The notes: generated by a model from the sequence alone, not told the origin. Shown: positions 40,549-50,455, numbered from the stretch's first letter. The stretch: 64,000 bases of DNA from Pacificoceanicola onchidii (GCF_004804335.1 NZ_SRXY01000002.1:11306-75305), one strand, 5' to 3'. Translations and numbers: made by a program.

Positions 40549-42111
40549 ATGTCGACAAAAGAGAATCCTATTCAAAGGGATGCGCCGCCCCTGATCCAAT
40601 TGCAGGGGGTCGGCAAAAGCTTCGGGGCCAATGACGTCCTGAAAGGCGTGGATTTCGAACTGCGTCCCGGTGAAATACACGCGCTTTGCGGAGAAAACGG
40701 TGCGGGCAAATCCACCTGCCTTGGCCTTTTGTACGGCCTGCACCAGCCGACAGCCGGGAAAATCCTGTTGGACGGCACGGAGAAAAGAATCGAAACACCG
40801 GCGCACGCGCAATCGCTTGGCATCAGCTGCGTTTTCCAGGAGCTCAGCCTCGCCGGCGCGCTTTCTGTGGCCGAGAACATCTATGCGGGACGGGCGCCGA
40901 CAAGACTTGGCGTTGTGGACTGGCCCGAATTGCGCCGACGCGCAGAAGGACTTCTTGCTGAGTTCGGGTTGGATATTGATGTGTCCCGCCCCGTCGACAG
41001 CCTGCCGATCAGCTCCCGCCAGATCGTTGAAATCGCCAAGGCGCTTTCGCTCGATTCGCGTGTTCTGTTGTTGGATGAACCAACCTCTGCGCTGGCCCCC
41101 GATGAAGTCGATTCCTTGTTTGCCGTGCTGCGAAACCTGACGCGCCGCGGGATCGGGATTGTTTATGTCAGCCACCATATGGCGGAAATCTTTCGCATTT
41201 CCGACCGCGTGACCGTGCTTAGAGATGGTCGTCAGATCAGCATGTTGCCCGCTTCCGAAACCTCGCAGGACCGCGTTGTTGCAGAAATGATCGGCGGCGC
41301 GCACCCCGACGAGATCAGCCGCAACCGTGCAGCCGCCGGAGACGAGGTACTCGCCGTCGATGGCTTGTCCCATCCGGGTCACTTCGACGACATTTCGTTT
41401 TCCGTCAAAGCGGGTGAAATCGTTGGCATGGCCGGGCTCATGGGCGCACGGCGTAGTGAAATTGTCCGATCCATCGTAGGGCTCATGCCGGGGGCCACAG
41501 GCGAGATAAGGCTGAACGGCGAGACAGTTCGCTTTAAATCACTGCGCCACGCCATGCGTGCGGGCGTTGGCTTTGTCCCGGAAGAACGAAAGACCGAGGG
41601 TCTGTTTCTCGATCAGTCTCTCAGTGACAACCTGATTGCCGCCAGCCTGTCGGATCACACAACGCTTGGGGTCATGCGCAACGGGTCGATCAAACACGCC
41701 AGCGCAGCGGCCATCGATGCCTTTAGTGTCAAAGCCAGCAGCATCGACGAGGACGTGGGCGCGCTTTCCGGCGGCAATCAGCAAAAGATCATGTTGGGCA
41801 AATGGCTCAAGCGGTCGCCCGATTTGCTGATCATCGAAGAACCCACCAAAGGCGTTGACGTTGGCGCCAAATTTCAAATTCACACCGAACTCTTGCGCCG
41901 CGCAGCAGAGGGGATGGCCATCCTGATCGTGTCGTCCGATTTTCCCGAGCTGGTGTCGCTTTCTACCCGCATTCTCGTCGTTCACGAGGGCCGCCAGATG
42001 GGCGACATCCCAGCACGGGACGCAAGCGAAGAGGTGCTGCTGCAAATGGCGGCGGGCACATCCATTGCCCCGGCCTCTCACCCATCCACGTTCACAGGAG
42101 ACGCGTTTTGA
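40549..42111 (+). CDS. Sugar ABC transporter ATP-binding protein, ribose type
   Basis: This is a 520-residue double ATPase. The first domain has Walker A GENGAGKSTCLG and Walker B VLLLDEPTSAL, but its signature is altered to LPISSRQIVEIA. The second domain has the degenerate Walker A (GLMGARRSEIVRS) and signature LSGGNQQKIMLGKW. The ATG at 40549 follows GGGAGGAAGAC. It is not a copy of the 36073 ATPase but a diverged paralogue, so the two importers probably take different sugars. Confidence 0.94.
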   Translation: MSTKENPIQRDAPPLIQLQGVGKSFGANDVLKGVDFELRPGEIHALCGENGAGKSTCLGLLYGLHQPTAGKILLDGTEKRIETPAHAQSLGISCVFQELSLAGALSVAENIYAGRAPTRLGVVDWPELRRRAEGLLAEFGLDIDVSRPVDSLPISSRQIVEIAKALSLDSRVLLLDEPTSALAPDEVDSLFAVLRNLTRRGIGIVYVSHHMAEIFRISDRVTVLRDGRQISMLPASETSQDRVVAEMIGGAHPDEISRNRAAAGDEVLAVDGLSHPGHFDDISFSVKAGEIVGMAGLMGARRSEIVRSIVGLMPGATGEIRLNGETVRFKSLRHAMRAGVGFVPEERKTEGLFLDQSLSDNLIAASLSDHTTLGVMRNGSIKHASAAAIDAFSVKASSIDEDVGALSGGNQQKIMLGKWLKRSPDLLIIEEPTKGVDVGAKFQIHTELLRRAAEGMAILIVSSDFPELVSLSTRILVVHEGRQMGDIPARDASEEVLLQMAAGTSIAPASHPSTFTGDAF

Positions 42112-43100
42112 CCATGAGTGTTCAAACCGAGATATCTGAAAACCTGCCGATCATGCGCCGTGTTCTGCAAGCCTTTGTTGACATTCGTGAACTCACGCTG
42201 GTCGTGCTGATCGCCGCGATTGTTATCGTTATGGCAAACGTGAACCCCTATTTTTTCAGCTTCTCCAACTTTCGCGCGGTCGCCGTGGGCATGGCCCCAA
42301 CGGCAATTATCGTGATTGGCATGGCGATCCTATTGGCGTCGGGTGGATTCGACCTTTCGGTTGGCTCGGTCATGGCCTTGTCATCGACGGTGGTCGCCAT
42401 GTTGCTGTTGGCTGGGCTGCCGATTCCGCTGGCGGTGATTTGCGGCCTGATCCTTGGCGCTTTGGTTGGGATCGTGAACGGGGTGCTTGTCACCGGTCTT
42501 GGCATCAATCCCTTGATCGCAACCCTTGGCACCATGTCGATTGCGCGCGGGATCGCATTGGTTCTGACCGAGGGCTTTTCGGTTTCCAGCCTGCCACCCT
42601 CCTTCGCCTGGATCGGTAAAGCCGACATCGGCGGTTTGCCGGTCATCGTCTTGCTGACGATCGTTTTGGTCATCCTGTTCGATCTGGCGGTGCGCCATAC
42701 GCGTTTCTTCCGCCAAGTCTATTTCATCGGGGCTAACGAAAAGGCCGCGCTGCTGTCCGGCATCCATGTAACCCGCGTGCGTATCATACTTTATGCGCTA
42801 ACCGGCGTCTTGGCTGCGCTGGCTGGCGTTCTGCTTGCCTCCCGCTTGATGAGCGGCACACCCACAGCCGGCAACGGGATCGAGCTGCAGGTGCTTGCAG
42901 CAGCCGTCATTGGCGGCGCATCGCTGCGCGGGGGAGAGGGCACCATTCTGGGTGCATTCCTTGGGGTCGTGTTCGTCGCGCTCATCAACAACACGATGAC
43001 GATGCAAGCGGTGTCCATCTACTGGCAGATGATTGTCATCGGTGGCGTTCTCGTTTCCGCCGTTGCCCTCGACATGCTGATCCGAAGCAAGCGCGGTTGA
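42108..43100 (+). CDS. Sugar ABC transporter permease, ribose type
   Basis: This is a permease of about 330 residues. The signature LASGGFDLSVGSVMALSS and the coupling region AAAVIGGASLRGGEGT are present, with about nine membrane helices. AGGAG lies seven bases before a TTG at 42108 that overlaps the ATPase stop, and thirteen before an ATG at 42114. Either could be the start. Confidence 0.93.
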   Translation: MTMSVQTEISENLPIMRRVLQAFVDIRELTLVVLIAAIVIVMANVNPYFFSFSNFRAVAVGMAPTAIIVIGMAILLASGGFDLSVGSVMALSSTVVAMLLLAGLPIPLAVICGLILGALVGIVNGVLVTGLGINPLIATLGTMSIARGIALVLTEGFSVSSLPPSFAWIGKADIGGLPVIVLLTIVLVILFDLAVRHTRFFRQVYFIGANEKAALLSGIHVTRVRIILYALTGVLAALAGVLLASRLMSGTPTAGNGIELQVLAAAVIGGASLRGGEGTILGAFLGVVFVALINNTMTMQAVSIYWQMIVIGGVLVSAVALDMLIRSKRG

Positions 43101-43150
43101 TCCAATTTCACGAAAATCAACAACCAACGATCCAAAACAGGGAGATCACG

Positions 43151-44146
43151 ATGACTGAGATGAGTGTAAACCGGCGCAGGCTGTTGACGGCGGGCACGAC
43201 CGCAGGACTGGCAGCCGCCTTTGGCCTGCCCGTGCTGTCCAAGGCCGCGATGGCACAAGCCGCTGGCAAGGAATATGTATTCCTCTCCATCGTCACGCAG
43301 GTGCCCTTCTGGGTCGATTACCGCAATGCGATGAAAGACCTCGAAGAGCTGATGGGCATCAAGGCCACCTTCACAGGGCCGCTCGACTTTGACATCGCGG
43401 CTCAGGCGCGGCAGCTGGATGAACTCATCGCACGCCGCCCTGCAGGCATCCTGATTTTCCCCGGCGATCCCGCCACATTGGCCCCCGGTGTGGAACGCGC
43501 CGTCGAAGCCGGTATTCCGGTTACATGTTGTATCGGCGACATTCCTGACAGTCCCCGGTCCACCTTCCTTGGCATCAACGGTGTTCAGGCCGGACGTGTT
43601 GGTGGTGAAATGCTGGCCGAGGCGATTGGCGGCAAGGGCAAGGTCATCCTTGGCACCTTCCCGGCACCGTCCACGCTGGAGCGCGTCGAAGGGTACAAGC
43701 AGATCTTTGCGGAAAAATACCCTGACATCGAAGTGGTCGATGTGGTCAACGACAAGGCCGACCCGTCTTATGCACCCACCGCCTATCTTCAAGCCATTCA
43801 GGCAAACCCGGATATTGTCGGCATTGGTGGCACCGATGGTGACAGCGGCAAAGGCGCGGCAATCGCGGTCAACGAAGCGGGCCGCAAGGACATCAAGATT
43901 GTCGCGATGGACCGCAACGACGATATGCTGCCCTATATCGAAGACGGCACGATCCATGGGGCTGTGGCACAGAAATCCTATCTGGAAATCTTCCTCGCCT
44001 TCCACATGATGCATTGGCAAAATACCGACGCGCTGAAGGTTTTGCCGGACTGGAAAGCCGCCGGAATCAATCCGCTGCCAGAACGTGTCGAAACCGGGGT
44101 CATGCCGATCACCGCTGCCAATGTCGACCAATTCAAGCACGTCTAA
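43151..44146 (+). CDS. Sugar ABC transporter substrate-binding protein, Tat-type signal
   Basis: This is a 331-residue binding protein of the ribose type. The N-terminus MTEMSVNRRRLLTAG has a twin-arginine-like NRRRLLTAG, followed by a hydrophobic stretch and a cut near AMA-QA. Folded export is therefore likely. Marks are FWVDYRNAMKDLEEL, ARRPAGILIFPGDP, and NPDIVGIGGTDGDSGKGAA. GGGAGATCACG precedes the ATG. It is the last importer gene of this operon. Confidence 0.92.
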   Translation: MTEMSVNRRRLLTAGTTAGLAAAFGLPVLSKAAMAQAAGKEYVFLSIVTQVPFWVDYRNAMKDLEELMGIKATFTGPLDFDIAAQARQLDELIARRPAGILIFPGDPATLAPGVERAVEAGIPVTCCIGDIPDSPRSTFLGINGVQAGRVGGEMLAEAIGGKGKVILGTFPAPSTLERVEGYKQIFAEKYPDIEVVDVVNDKADPSYAPTAYLQAIQANPDIVGIGGTDGDSGKGAAIAVNEAGRKDIKIVAMDRNDDMLPYIEDGTIHGAVAQKSYLEIFLAFHMMHWQNTDALKVLPDWKAAGINPLPERVETGVMPITAANVDQFKHV

Positions 44147-44153
44147 TCAAGCT

Positions 44154-44180
44154 TTCCGGCGCGGTCAAACTGCGCCGGAA
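44154..44180 (+). terminator. Stem-loop after the binding-protein gene
   Basis: TTCCGGCGC (44154-44162) pairs with GCGCCGGAA (44172-44180) over a 9-nt loop, with no T run. Likely an mRNA-stabilising or attenuating hairpin. Confidence 0.5.
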
Positions 44181-44203
44181 CCCCGCCCGAGGAGCAAGAC
44201 CTC

Positions 44204-45094
44204 ATGTCTGATCGGTGGAGGCTTTTGCGGCTTCAAAACAACGAACTGGAACTGGTGATCCTGCCTGGCATCGGCGGGCGCTTGTGGGATGTGGTGTTTC
44301 ACGGGCAATCCTTGTTGTTTCAGAACCCCGATCTGAACGGTATCGCGTTTGACGACACGGACCTTGCGGATTTGCCAACACGCGCGCCGCAGTATGGCTT
44401 TCCGCTTTGGGGAGGCGAAAAAACATGGATCGCACCGGACACACTTTGGCATAAGGGCAGCCCGTTTCCGGCACTCGACAGCGGCCCCTATCAGGTCACG
44501 TCACAGAGCGACTTACATGTCGAAGTCATCAGCACAATCTGCCCGATCTCTCAGCTTTCAGTTACGCGCCGCATCACGCTCACCTCATCCACCACATGGC
44601 GGATTGCGCACACGGTGACCAATCACGGCGCTGGCTCTCGCACCGCCGGCATTTGGTCGGTCATGATGATCGATACACCCGCCACAATCGGCGTTGCCAT
44701 GGACAAGCCCGAAGTATCTCCAGTCTTTGGCGTGGCGGGCAGTCAGGTCATGCCAACCCCAACCGGCGTTGTCGCCCAATGTGCCGTCCCGCAGGAATTC
44801 AAGGTCGGGCTACCCTGCCCCGATGGCCAAACCTTCATCACGTTCGGCAAGACAGGCCCGTTATTGACCTGCACAACCCCACCTCCGATGCCGGAAGACA
44901 ACTTTGCCCACGGCCATCCCGTCGAAGTCTTCAATTCGGGCGATTACCCCTATTGCGAAGCAGAGTGGCACTCACCAGCGCGCGACTTGAAGCCCGGTCA
45001 GCACCTTCAGTTTCGCCAGGACTTTGAACTTTGGCCCAATGACGCCCCGCCGTCCTCAACAAGGCACAAGGACCTTCTGTCATGCATGTTCTGA
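44204..45094 (+). CDS. DUF4380-like / aldose epimerase-fold protein
   Basis: This is a 296-residue protein. The N-terminal ELVILPGIGGRLWDVVFHGQSLL and GFPLWGGEKTWIAP blocks resemble DUF4380 proteins, which share the galactose mutarotase-like beta-sandwich. A later HTVTNHGAG strand also fits. It may open or mutarotate the sugar brought in by the neighbouring importer. Its end overlaps the next gene by 13 bp. Confidence 0.72.
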   Translation: MSDRWRLLRLQNNELELVILPGIGGRLWDVVFHGQSLLFQNPDLNGIAFDDTDLADLPTRAPQYGFPLWGGEKTWIAPDTLWHKGSPFPALDSGPYQVTSQSDLHVEVISTICPISQLSVTRRITLTSSTTWRIAHTVTNHGAGSRTAGIWSVMMIDTPATIGVAMDKPEVSPVFGVAGSQVMPTPTGVVAQCAVPQEFKVGLPCPDGQTFITFGKTGPLLTCTTPPPMPEDNFAHGHPVEVFNSGDYPYCEAEWHSPARDLKPGQHLQFRQDFELWPNDAPPSSTRHKDLLSCMF

Positions 45095-45891
45095 TCACTG
45101 GCGCCGGTGGCCATCTGGGCCGCAAGCTTTTCGATGTGCTGGAAGCCGACCCGGAAATGTCGGTGTCCGGGGTCGACATCCGCCCCGTCGATCACCCGGA
45201 CATTCACACGGCAGATTTATCGGGTGCGCCGGATTGGGCGAAGTTGCTCCATGGCGTCGATGTCATTGTGCATCTGGCCGGGGATCGCGAACCCGCCGCC
45301 TCCTGGAACTCAGCGATTGAACACAACATGGATGCCACGCTGTCGCTGTACCACCATGCCGCCGAACACGGCGTGAAACGTGTCGTTCTGGCAAGCTCGA
45401 ACTGGATCCATGGCGACAAGCGGTTCACAAGCGACACTTTGAACAGCGCCACGCCCCCCGGACCGGTGAACGCCTATGGTGTGTCCAAACTGTTCTGCGA
45501 ACGCACCGGGGCCTATTTTGCCAAACACCATGGTCTTTCCGTGATCTGCCTGCGCATTGGCTGGACGCAATGGACGCACGACAACCAGCCCGGCCCTCAT
45601 ATGGCCATGGGGCGTTGGGGGCAGGAAATGTGGCTAAGCGACCGGGACTTCCTAAATGGGGTGCGCGCGGCGGTGGACGTTAAAGACGTCCAGTTCGCGG
45701 CCCTGAACCTGATGTCGGACAATCCGGGGATGCGCTGGGACATTGAAGAAACAAGGCAGGTTATCGGGTACAATCCGCAAGATGGAAGCCCGGCAAAGAT
45801 AACCCCAATGATCGCGATGAAATCGGCCTTCAAGGCGGTATTTTCCTTCAAGATCCCTCGCTTCCTCGAAAACCGATTTCCGCATTGGTGA
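45082..45891 (+). CDS. NAD-dependent epimerase/uronate-dehydrogenase-like extended SDR
   Basis: This is a 269-residue enzyme. Rossmann GAGGHLGRK (7-15), catalytic Ser in LASSNWIHG, and YGVSK are present. The order and length (about 265) match uronate dehydrogenases, which oxidise glucuronate or galacturonate to the aldaro-lactone. WKWxRxGxx-type end is replaced by RIGWTQW here. A sugar epimerase is the alternative. It closes the second ABC operon. Confidence 0.85.
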   Translation: MHVLITGAGGHLGRKLFDVLEADPEMSVSGVDIRPVDHPDIHTADLSGAPDWAKLLHGVDVIVHLAGDREPAASWNSAIEHNMDATLSLYHHAAEHGVKRVVLASSNWIHGDKRFTSDTLNSATPPGPVNAYGVSKLFCERTGAYFAKHHGLSVICLRIGWTQWTHDNQPGPHMAMGRWGQEMWLSDRDFLNGVRAAVDVKDVQFAALNLMSDNPGMRWDIEETRQVIGYNPQDGSPAKITPMIAMKSAFKAVFSFKIPRFLENRFPHW

Positions 45892-46663
45892 GAAGATGCC
45901 AAAACGAACATCCGTTTGGTGACTAGCACTGCTACAAGAATGAAGGGCTGCCTCCGCTAAGAACAGCCCGAAGCTGAGTTTCATTAAGGTGGCTGCGGAG
46001 GTCCCAAGCGCGGGACGAGGCGGGCGTTTCCAGCGAGCGATCCCGATGTCGAAAGTGGCCTTGAGCGGCCCTTCATCTCACCTCGGGCGCGGAAACAAGG
46101 CCGCAGGCCGCCGCGCCCATCGACGGGCCGTCCCCGCGGCACGGCGATTGGGTTGTTGGCGGACGCCACACCAGCCTAGCGCGCTAGTGGTTGGGATAAA
46201 TCGAGGGGATCAACAGTTGGATCGCCGCACCACGGCCCGTCGATAGGCGCGGCTTGTGCTCTAATACTGAGGTCCCGACGGGGTGAACTCAATGACTGCT
46301 CAAGGCCATTTGAGCCGGATCCTCCCAAACCCAAACTCGGCACTCTGGGCCCCAAGCGGTCTTAGGCTGCGCTCGATACCCATGACCGCTTCGGGCTGGC
46401 TACTGACCTAGGGGACACACGCGGCGCAGGTCGGGGCGGTGAAGGTTTTCTGATGCGGGCCAGAGTGCGCGTTTTCGGCTTGGCCTGAGTGTGGCCCGCG
46501 TTGGAAAATCTCTCAGCAAGGAAGCCGCGTGAGCCGGGCGTAGTCTCTGGGGAAAGTGCGGGCCCGGTTGGGCCTCAGGCCGTTTCGCGCGCGACTGTTC
46601 CCTGGTACCTTGGGCAATGGCGGTTCTTGCACGAGTCTTACGCGAAGTACTGATGTTTGCATT
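45892..46663. other. Rearranged stretch without a recognisable gene
   Basis: About 770 bp of GC-rich sequence. Short frames on both strands have no protein-like pattern, and no RNA gene or inverted-repeat ends of an IS are seen. The neighbouring gene begins without its 5' part, so a deletion or rearrangement joint probably lies here. Confidence 0.55.
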
Positions 46664-46666
46664 TAG

Positions 46667-47224
46667 TGCACGCCGCCACCTGCCGGCCAAGCGCCTCTGT
46701 TCGGCAGGTCCCTTTCCGGCGACGTGTTGCGGTTTTCAGCCGAATTCACCGCCATCGGGATCGAGAACCGCCTTGATCCTCTGATCTCCGACGCGCTGCC
46801 GCTGGAGGCTACGATCTGGATCGCCGACACCGCACAGGCTGGTCCGGTTCGCACGCCCTATACCATTTACGCGGAAACCTTCGAGATTCAGCCGCTCACG
46901 GCTTATGCGTACGGAGTCGAAAGCGTGGCCGCGGAGATGTTGCAACGGTTCAATGTTGCCGTGGAGGTCACGCCGGAAGACATCTTCCGTCCCGGGGACG
47001 TGTATCCCGATGGCTGGCCGCTGGTCTATCACGAACTGGAATATGGCTTTGCCGTCCGGGCTCAGGACAGTTTCAAAAGCACGATCTTTCTCGACCGACT
47101 GGCCTTTGAAAGCCTCTCTGAAAGCATTGCCCCGGTGCCGTTGCCCGCAGGCGCGGTGCTGTTGCTGACGGCCTTGGGTGGCTTGGTGTTCGCATCGAGA
47201 TCGCACGCTCGCATTAGTCGCTAG
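46667..47224 (+). pseudogene. 5'-truncated VPLPA-CTERM exported protein
   Basis: The readable part from about 46691 runs FGRSLSGDVLRFSAEFTAIG and on to a C-terminal VPLPAGAVLLLTALGGL with a basic end, the sorting tail found in Rhodobacterales exported proteins. There is no signal peptide and no good start: the first candidates are a GTG at 46724 or nothing before the stop at 46664. Protein-like sequence continues upstream of the GTG, so the gene has lost its front half. Function of the intact protein unknown. Confidence 0.75.
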
Positions 47225-47465
47225 CATAGAGCCTTCAACGCACTAGGGCGCACCGTCCTTGATGACGGTTTAGGTCTCTAGAATTCTACCGTCTCGGCGC
47301 TCGCCAATCCGGCCTTGAGTGCGTCAACACCATACCCTTCACCGCGCAATCGATTGGCGGCAAGGCAAAATCCAGGCGCGCCAAGATCACTTGAAAGGAA
47401 GGAACTCGTCCGGTTCGACCGTCATCGCGGTATCATTGATACTGAAATTCAAGCGACATCTCGCT

Positions 47466-48489
47466 TTACGGACTGTCCGAAGCCATCAAGCCCACCAGAT
47501 AATCAACCTCGTTTCTTGAACCCAGGATCGTCCCGACCCGCTGGTGCGGGTCCTGTGGTTTCAGATCCAGAATGCGGCTGTGACCGTCGGATGCCGCGCC
47601 GCCGGCCTGCTCGATCAGCCGCGCCGCCGGCCTGCTCGATCAGCATCGCCATCGGGCTCGCTTCGTACAGCAGCCGCAACTTGCCGCCCGCGCTGCTGTT
47701 CTGGGAATCGACGGGGTACATGAAAATGCCGCCCCGCAGCAAAACCCGATGGACTTCCGCGACCATCGAGGCCACCCATCGCATGTTGAAATCCCGGCCA
47801 CGTGGCCCCTCCCTGCCTGCCATGCAGGTTTCGACATAGGATTGAATTGCGCTGGGCCAGAAACGCATTCTGGCGGCGTTGATTGCAAATTCACTGGTGT
47901 CTTCTGGCACCCGGATGTTTGTGTTGGTGTGACGAAATTCGCCGATGCTCCCGTCAAAGGTGAAACCGTCAACACCATTCCCGGTGGTCAGCACCAGCAT
48001 GGTTGACGGACCATAGAGGGCATAGCCCGCAGCCACCTGTTCGCACCCCGGTCTGAGCACCGTTTCATAGGTGATTTCGTCCGGCACCTCGTCGAGCCTG
48101 AGGATGGAGAAGATCGTGCCAACGGAGACGTTGACGTCGATGTTCGATGAGCCGTCCAGCGGATCGAAGAGCAGAACATAATGTCCTTTCGGGAAACGCT
48201 CCGGGATCTCGTAGATCTCGTCCATCTCTTCGGACACCATCGCCGCCAGAACGCCGGAGCATTCGCATCTGTGCAGGAAAATGTCGTTGGCAATCACATC
48301 TAGCTTCTTTTGTGTTTCGCCCTGAACGTTTTCGCTGTCGAGGCTGCCCAGAACATCGGCCAGGGCCCCGTTCTTCAGATTGTTGGAAATTGCTTTGCAG
48401 GCTGTCGCAATCGAATGCAGCAAGGTGGTCAGATCACGCGGGACTTTCCAGGAAGACGTGCAGGATCCTGATGCCGGGCCTTCGGGCAT
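47466..48489 (-). pseudogene. fbp: Fructose-1,6-bisphosphatase, class I, frameshifted near the C-terminus
   Basis: The protein keeps [23 protein letters not shown], the catalytic [10 protein letters not shown] and the [20 protein letters not shown] block of class I FBPase. At 47594-47643 a 25-bp segment is present twice, which shifts the frame. As it stands, the frame ends at 47503 with an unrelated tail. With one copy removed it would read [20 protein letters not shown] and end at 47466, the expected family ending. The N-terminus is also short and unusual ([21 protein letters not shown]; frame open to 48567). It is probably a damaged second copy. Confidence 0.85.
47594..47643. repeat. 25-bp perfect tandem duplication inside fbp
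   Basis: CCGCGCCGCCGGCCTGCTCG plus ATCAG occurs at 47594-47618 and again at 47619-47643. Twenty-five is not a multiple of three, so it breaks the reading frame. Confidence 0.97.
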
Positions 48490-48540
48490 CCGTCCGCGCG
48501 TGCGCGCAGGTCTTCCTCCGAAGTCTTCCCGGGGGTGGCG

Positions 48541-48562
48541 ACAGCCGCGAAACCGCGGCTGT
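48541..48562 (-). terminator. Hairpin after the TRAP operon
   Basis: ACAGCCGCG (48541-48549) pairs with CGCGGCTGT (48554-48562) around a 4-nt loop, 34 bp after the dctM stop. No T run follows on the minus strand. Confidence 0.45.
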
Positions 48563-48595
48563 GCCAATTTCTAATGAGCGGGCAACCGGCCTGCT

Positions 48596-49873
48596 CTAGC
48601 GGTACATCGCCGATGGCAACCATAGTGCGATTTCCGGAATGAAGGTGATCATCAGCAGAACAATCACCAACGGCACCAGGAAGGGCATCGTCGCCTTGAC
48701 ACATTGCTCGAACTTGACCCCCGACACGTCCGACAGGACGAACAGGACCATGCCAACCGGCGGGGTCAGCAGACCCAGCATCAGGTTCAGGATGAGCAGG
48801 ATACCAAGGTGGACCGGATCAATTCCGGCGCTGATTGCGATGGGCATCAACACGGGCACAAGGATCGTGATTGCGGCAATCGTCTCCATGAACAGGCCGA
48901 TCAGCAGAACGATGAACATCATGATCAGCAGCAGGATATGCTTGTTGTCCGTGATCCCCAGAAGGGCGTCACCCAGCAGGGTTGCGACTTGCTCTGCTGT
49001 CAGGATCCAGGCGAACACCGCAGCCGAGGCGATGATCATCAGGATCGCAGCCGAGGTCTGGATCGTGTCCATGGACACGCGCACAAGATGGCGCCAGGTC
49101 AGTGACCGATAGACCACAAGCCCCAGGAACAGCGCGTAACACACGGCGGCCACGGCGGCTTCTGTCGGGGTGAAGATCCCGGTGGCAATCCCGCCCACGA
49201 TGATGATCGGTGTCATCAGCGGAAGCAGCGCGGCCTTGAAGGTTTCCCAGATGTAGCAGGGGTTGATCCGGTTATCGCGCGGATAACTCCGGCGCCACGA
49301 GTACCAGGCAACCATGATCATCAGCGAGAACGCCATCAGCAATCCCGGCACCAGTCCCGCCGTGAACAGCTCGCCGATGGATACGGACGCCATCACGCCA
49401 TAGATCACCAGCGGCAGGGACGGCGGGATAATCGGGCCGATTGTGGACGAGGCCGCGGTCACACCAACCGAGAAATCGGTGTCATAACCCGCTTCGCGCA
49501 TCGCCTTGATCTCGACGTTGCCCAGACCGCCTGCGTCGGCCACAGCCGCCCCGGACATGCCGGCAAAGATCACGCTTGCGCCGACATTCACATGGCCCAA
49601 TCCCCCCGGCAGCCATCCGACGAGGGACCGCGCAAAGGCAAAGATCTTGGTGGTGATGCCGCCTGTGTTCATCAGGTGGCCCGCCAGGATGAAAAACGGA
49701 ATGGCAAGCAAGGGAAAGCTGTCGATACCGCCGATCATGCGGTGAATGAGCAGCACATCTGGCAGTCCCTTGATCATGATATAGGCCAGCGATGCCGCGC
49801 CAAGCGCCACGGTGACATGAACCCCCATGATCAGGAACACGGCGAGCAGGGCAAGAAGAACGGTAAGAGCCAT
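48596..49873 (-). CDS. dctM: TRAP transporter large permease, DctM family
   Basis: This is a 425-residue, twelve-helix membrane protein. Marks are DSFPLLAIPFFILAGHLMN, GMSGAAVADAGGLGNVEI, IIPPSLPLVIYG and FTPTEAAVAAV. The ATG at 49873 follows the dctQ stop by one base, with GGAGGCACAATAAC upstream. The frame upstream to 49963 lies inside dctQ. It is only moderately similar to the 26386 permease, so the two TRAP systems are not recent duplicates. Confidence 0.95.
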   Translation of the reverse strand: MALTVLLALLAVFLIMGVHVTVALGAASLAYIMIKGLPDVLLIHRMIGGIDSFPLLAIPFFILAGHLMNTGGITTKIFAFARSLVGWLPGGLGHVNVGASVIFAGMSGAAVADAGGLGNVEIKAMREAGYDTDFSVGVTAASSTIGPIIPPSLPLVIYGVMASVSIGELFTAGLVPGLLMAFSLMIMVAWYSWRRSYPRDNRINPCYIWETFKAALLPLMTPIIIVGGIATGIFTPTEAAVAAVCYALFLGLVVYRSLTWRHLVRVSMDTIQTSAAILMIIASAAVFAWILTAEQVATLLGDALLGITDNKHILLLIMMFIVLLIGLFMETIAAITILVPVLMPIAISAGIDPVHLGILLILNLMLGLLTPPVGMVLFVLSDVSGVKFEQCVKATMPFLVPLVIVLLMITFIPEIALWLPSAMYR

Positions 49874-49874
49874 G

Positions 49875-50438
49875 TTATTGTGCCTCCGCAGCTTGCTGAA
49901 GTTTTTCGCGAACGATCTGTTCGGCCGGTTTTCTGGACTCGCGCAGCAGATTGCGCGCGGCAAACACCGCCATCAGGAAGCATCCAACAACCACCACGTA
50001 GTAGAGATACGCCTTTGGCATATCGATCGAGACCATGTTGGATTTGGTGCGTTCGGCCAGCTGGATGCCAAGGTATCCGGCATAGGCCCAGAACGCTGTC
50101 ACGATGGTTTCGACGCTCAGGACAATGGGCTTGATCGTCTTCACCGGCAGGTAGTGATAGGCGAATTCCAGAAAGATGTGCTTGTTGTTCCGGACACAGG
50201 ACACGCCACCGATAAAGCCCAGAAGGATCAGGAAATAGCGGGCGATTTCTTCTGTCCAGCCGAGGCTGTCATTCAAAACGTAACGCGTGAAAAACTGCAG
50301 CGCGACGATGAAAAACAGAGCGCTGAAGATGATCAGAACGGGGATGTCCATGACGCTGACATCAGAGATATCATCGGTGACTTCCTCCAGTTCCTCGATA
50401 AGTGCGGCGGTCTTGTCGACCGGGTCTTCGTCAGTCAT
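49875..50438 (-). CDS. dctQ: TRAP transporter small permease, DctQ family
   Basis: This is a 187-residue membrane protein with four helices (first at about 27-50). FFTRYVLNDSLGWTEEIARYF is the family signature. An acidic cytoplasmic N-terminus (residues 1-25) and a charged C-terminal tail extend beyond the core. GGGAGGAAGAAA precedes the ATG. Confidence 0.93.
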   Translation of the reverse strand: MTDEDPVDKTAALIEELEEVTDDISDVSVMDIPVLIIFSALFFIVALQFFTRYVLNDSLGWTEEIARYFLILLGFIGGVSCVRNNKHIFLEFAYHYLPVKTIKPIVLSVETIVTAFWAYAGYLGIQLAERTKSNMVSIDMPKAYLYYVVVVGCFLMAVFAARNLLRESRKPAEQIVREKLQQAAEAQ

Positions 50439-50455
50439 TTTCTTCCTCCCAAGTC

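Noticed and set aside
46400-46690. Minus-strand 96-codon frame
   Set aside because: Arg/Ala-rich composition, no ribosome site and no relation to the neighbouring genes.
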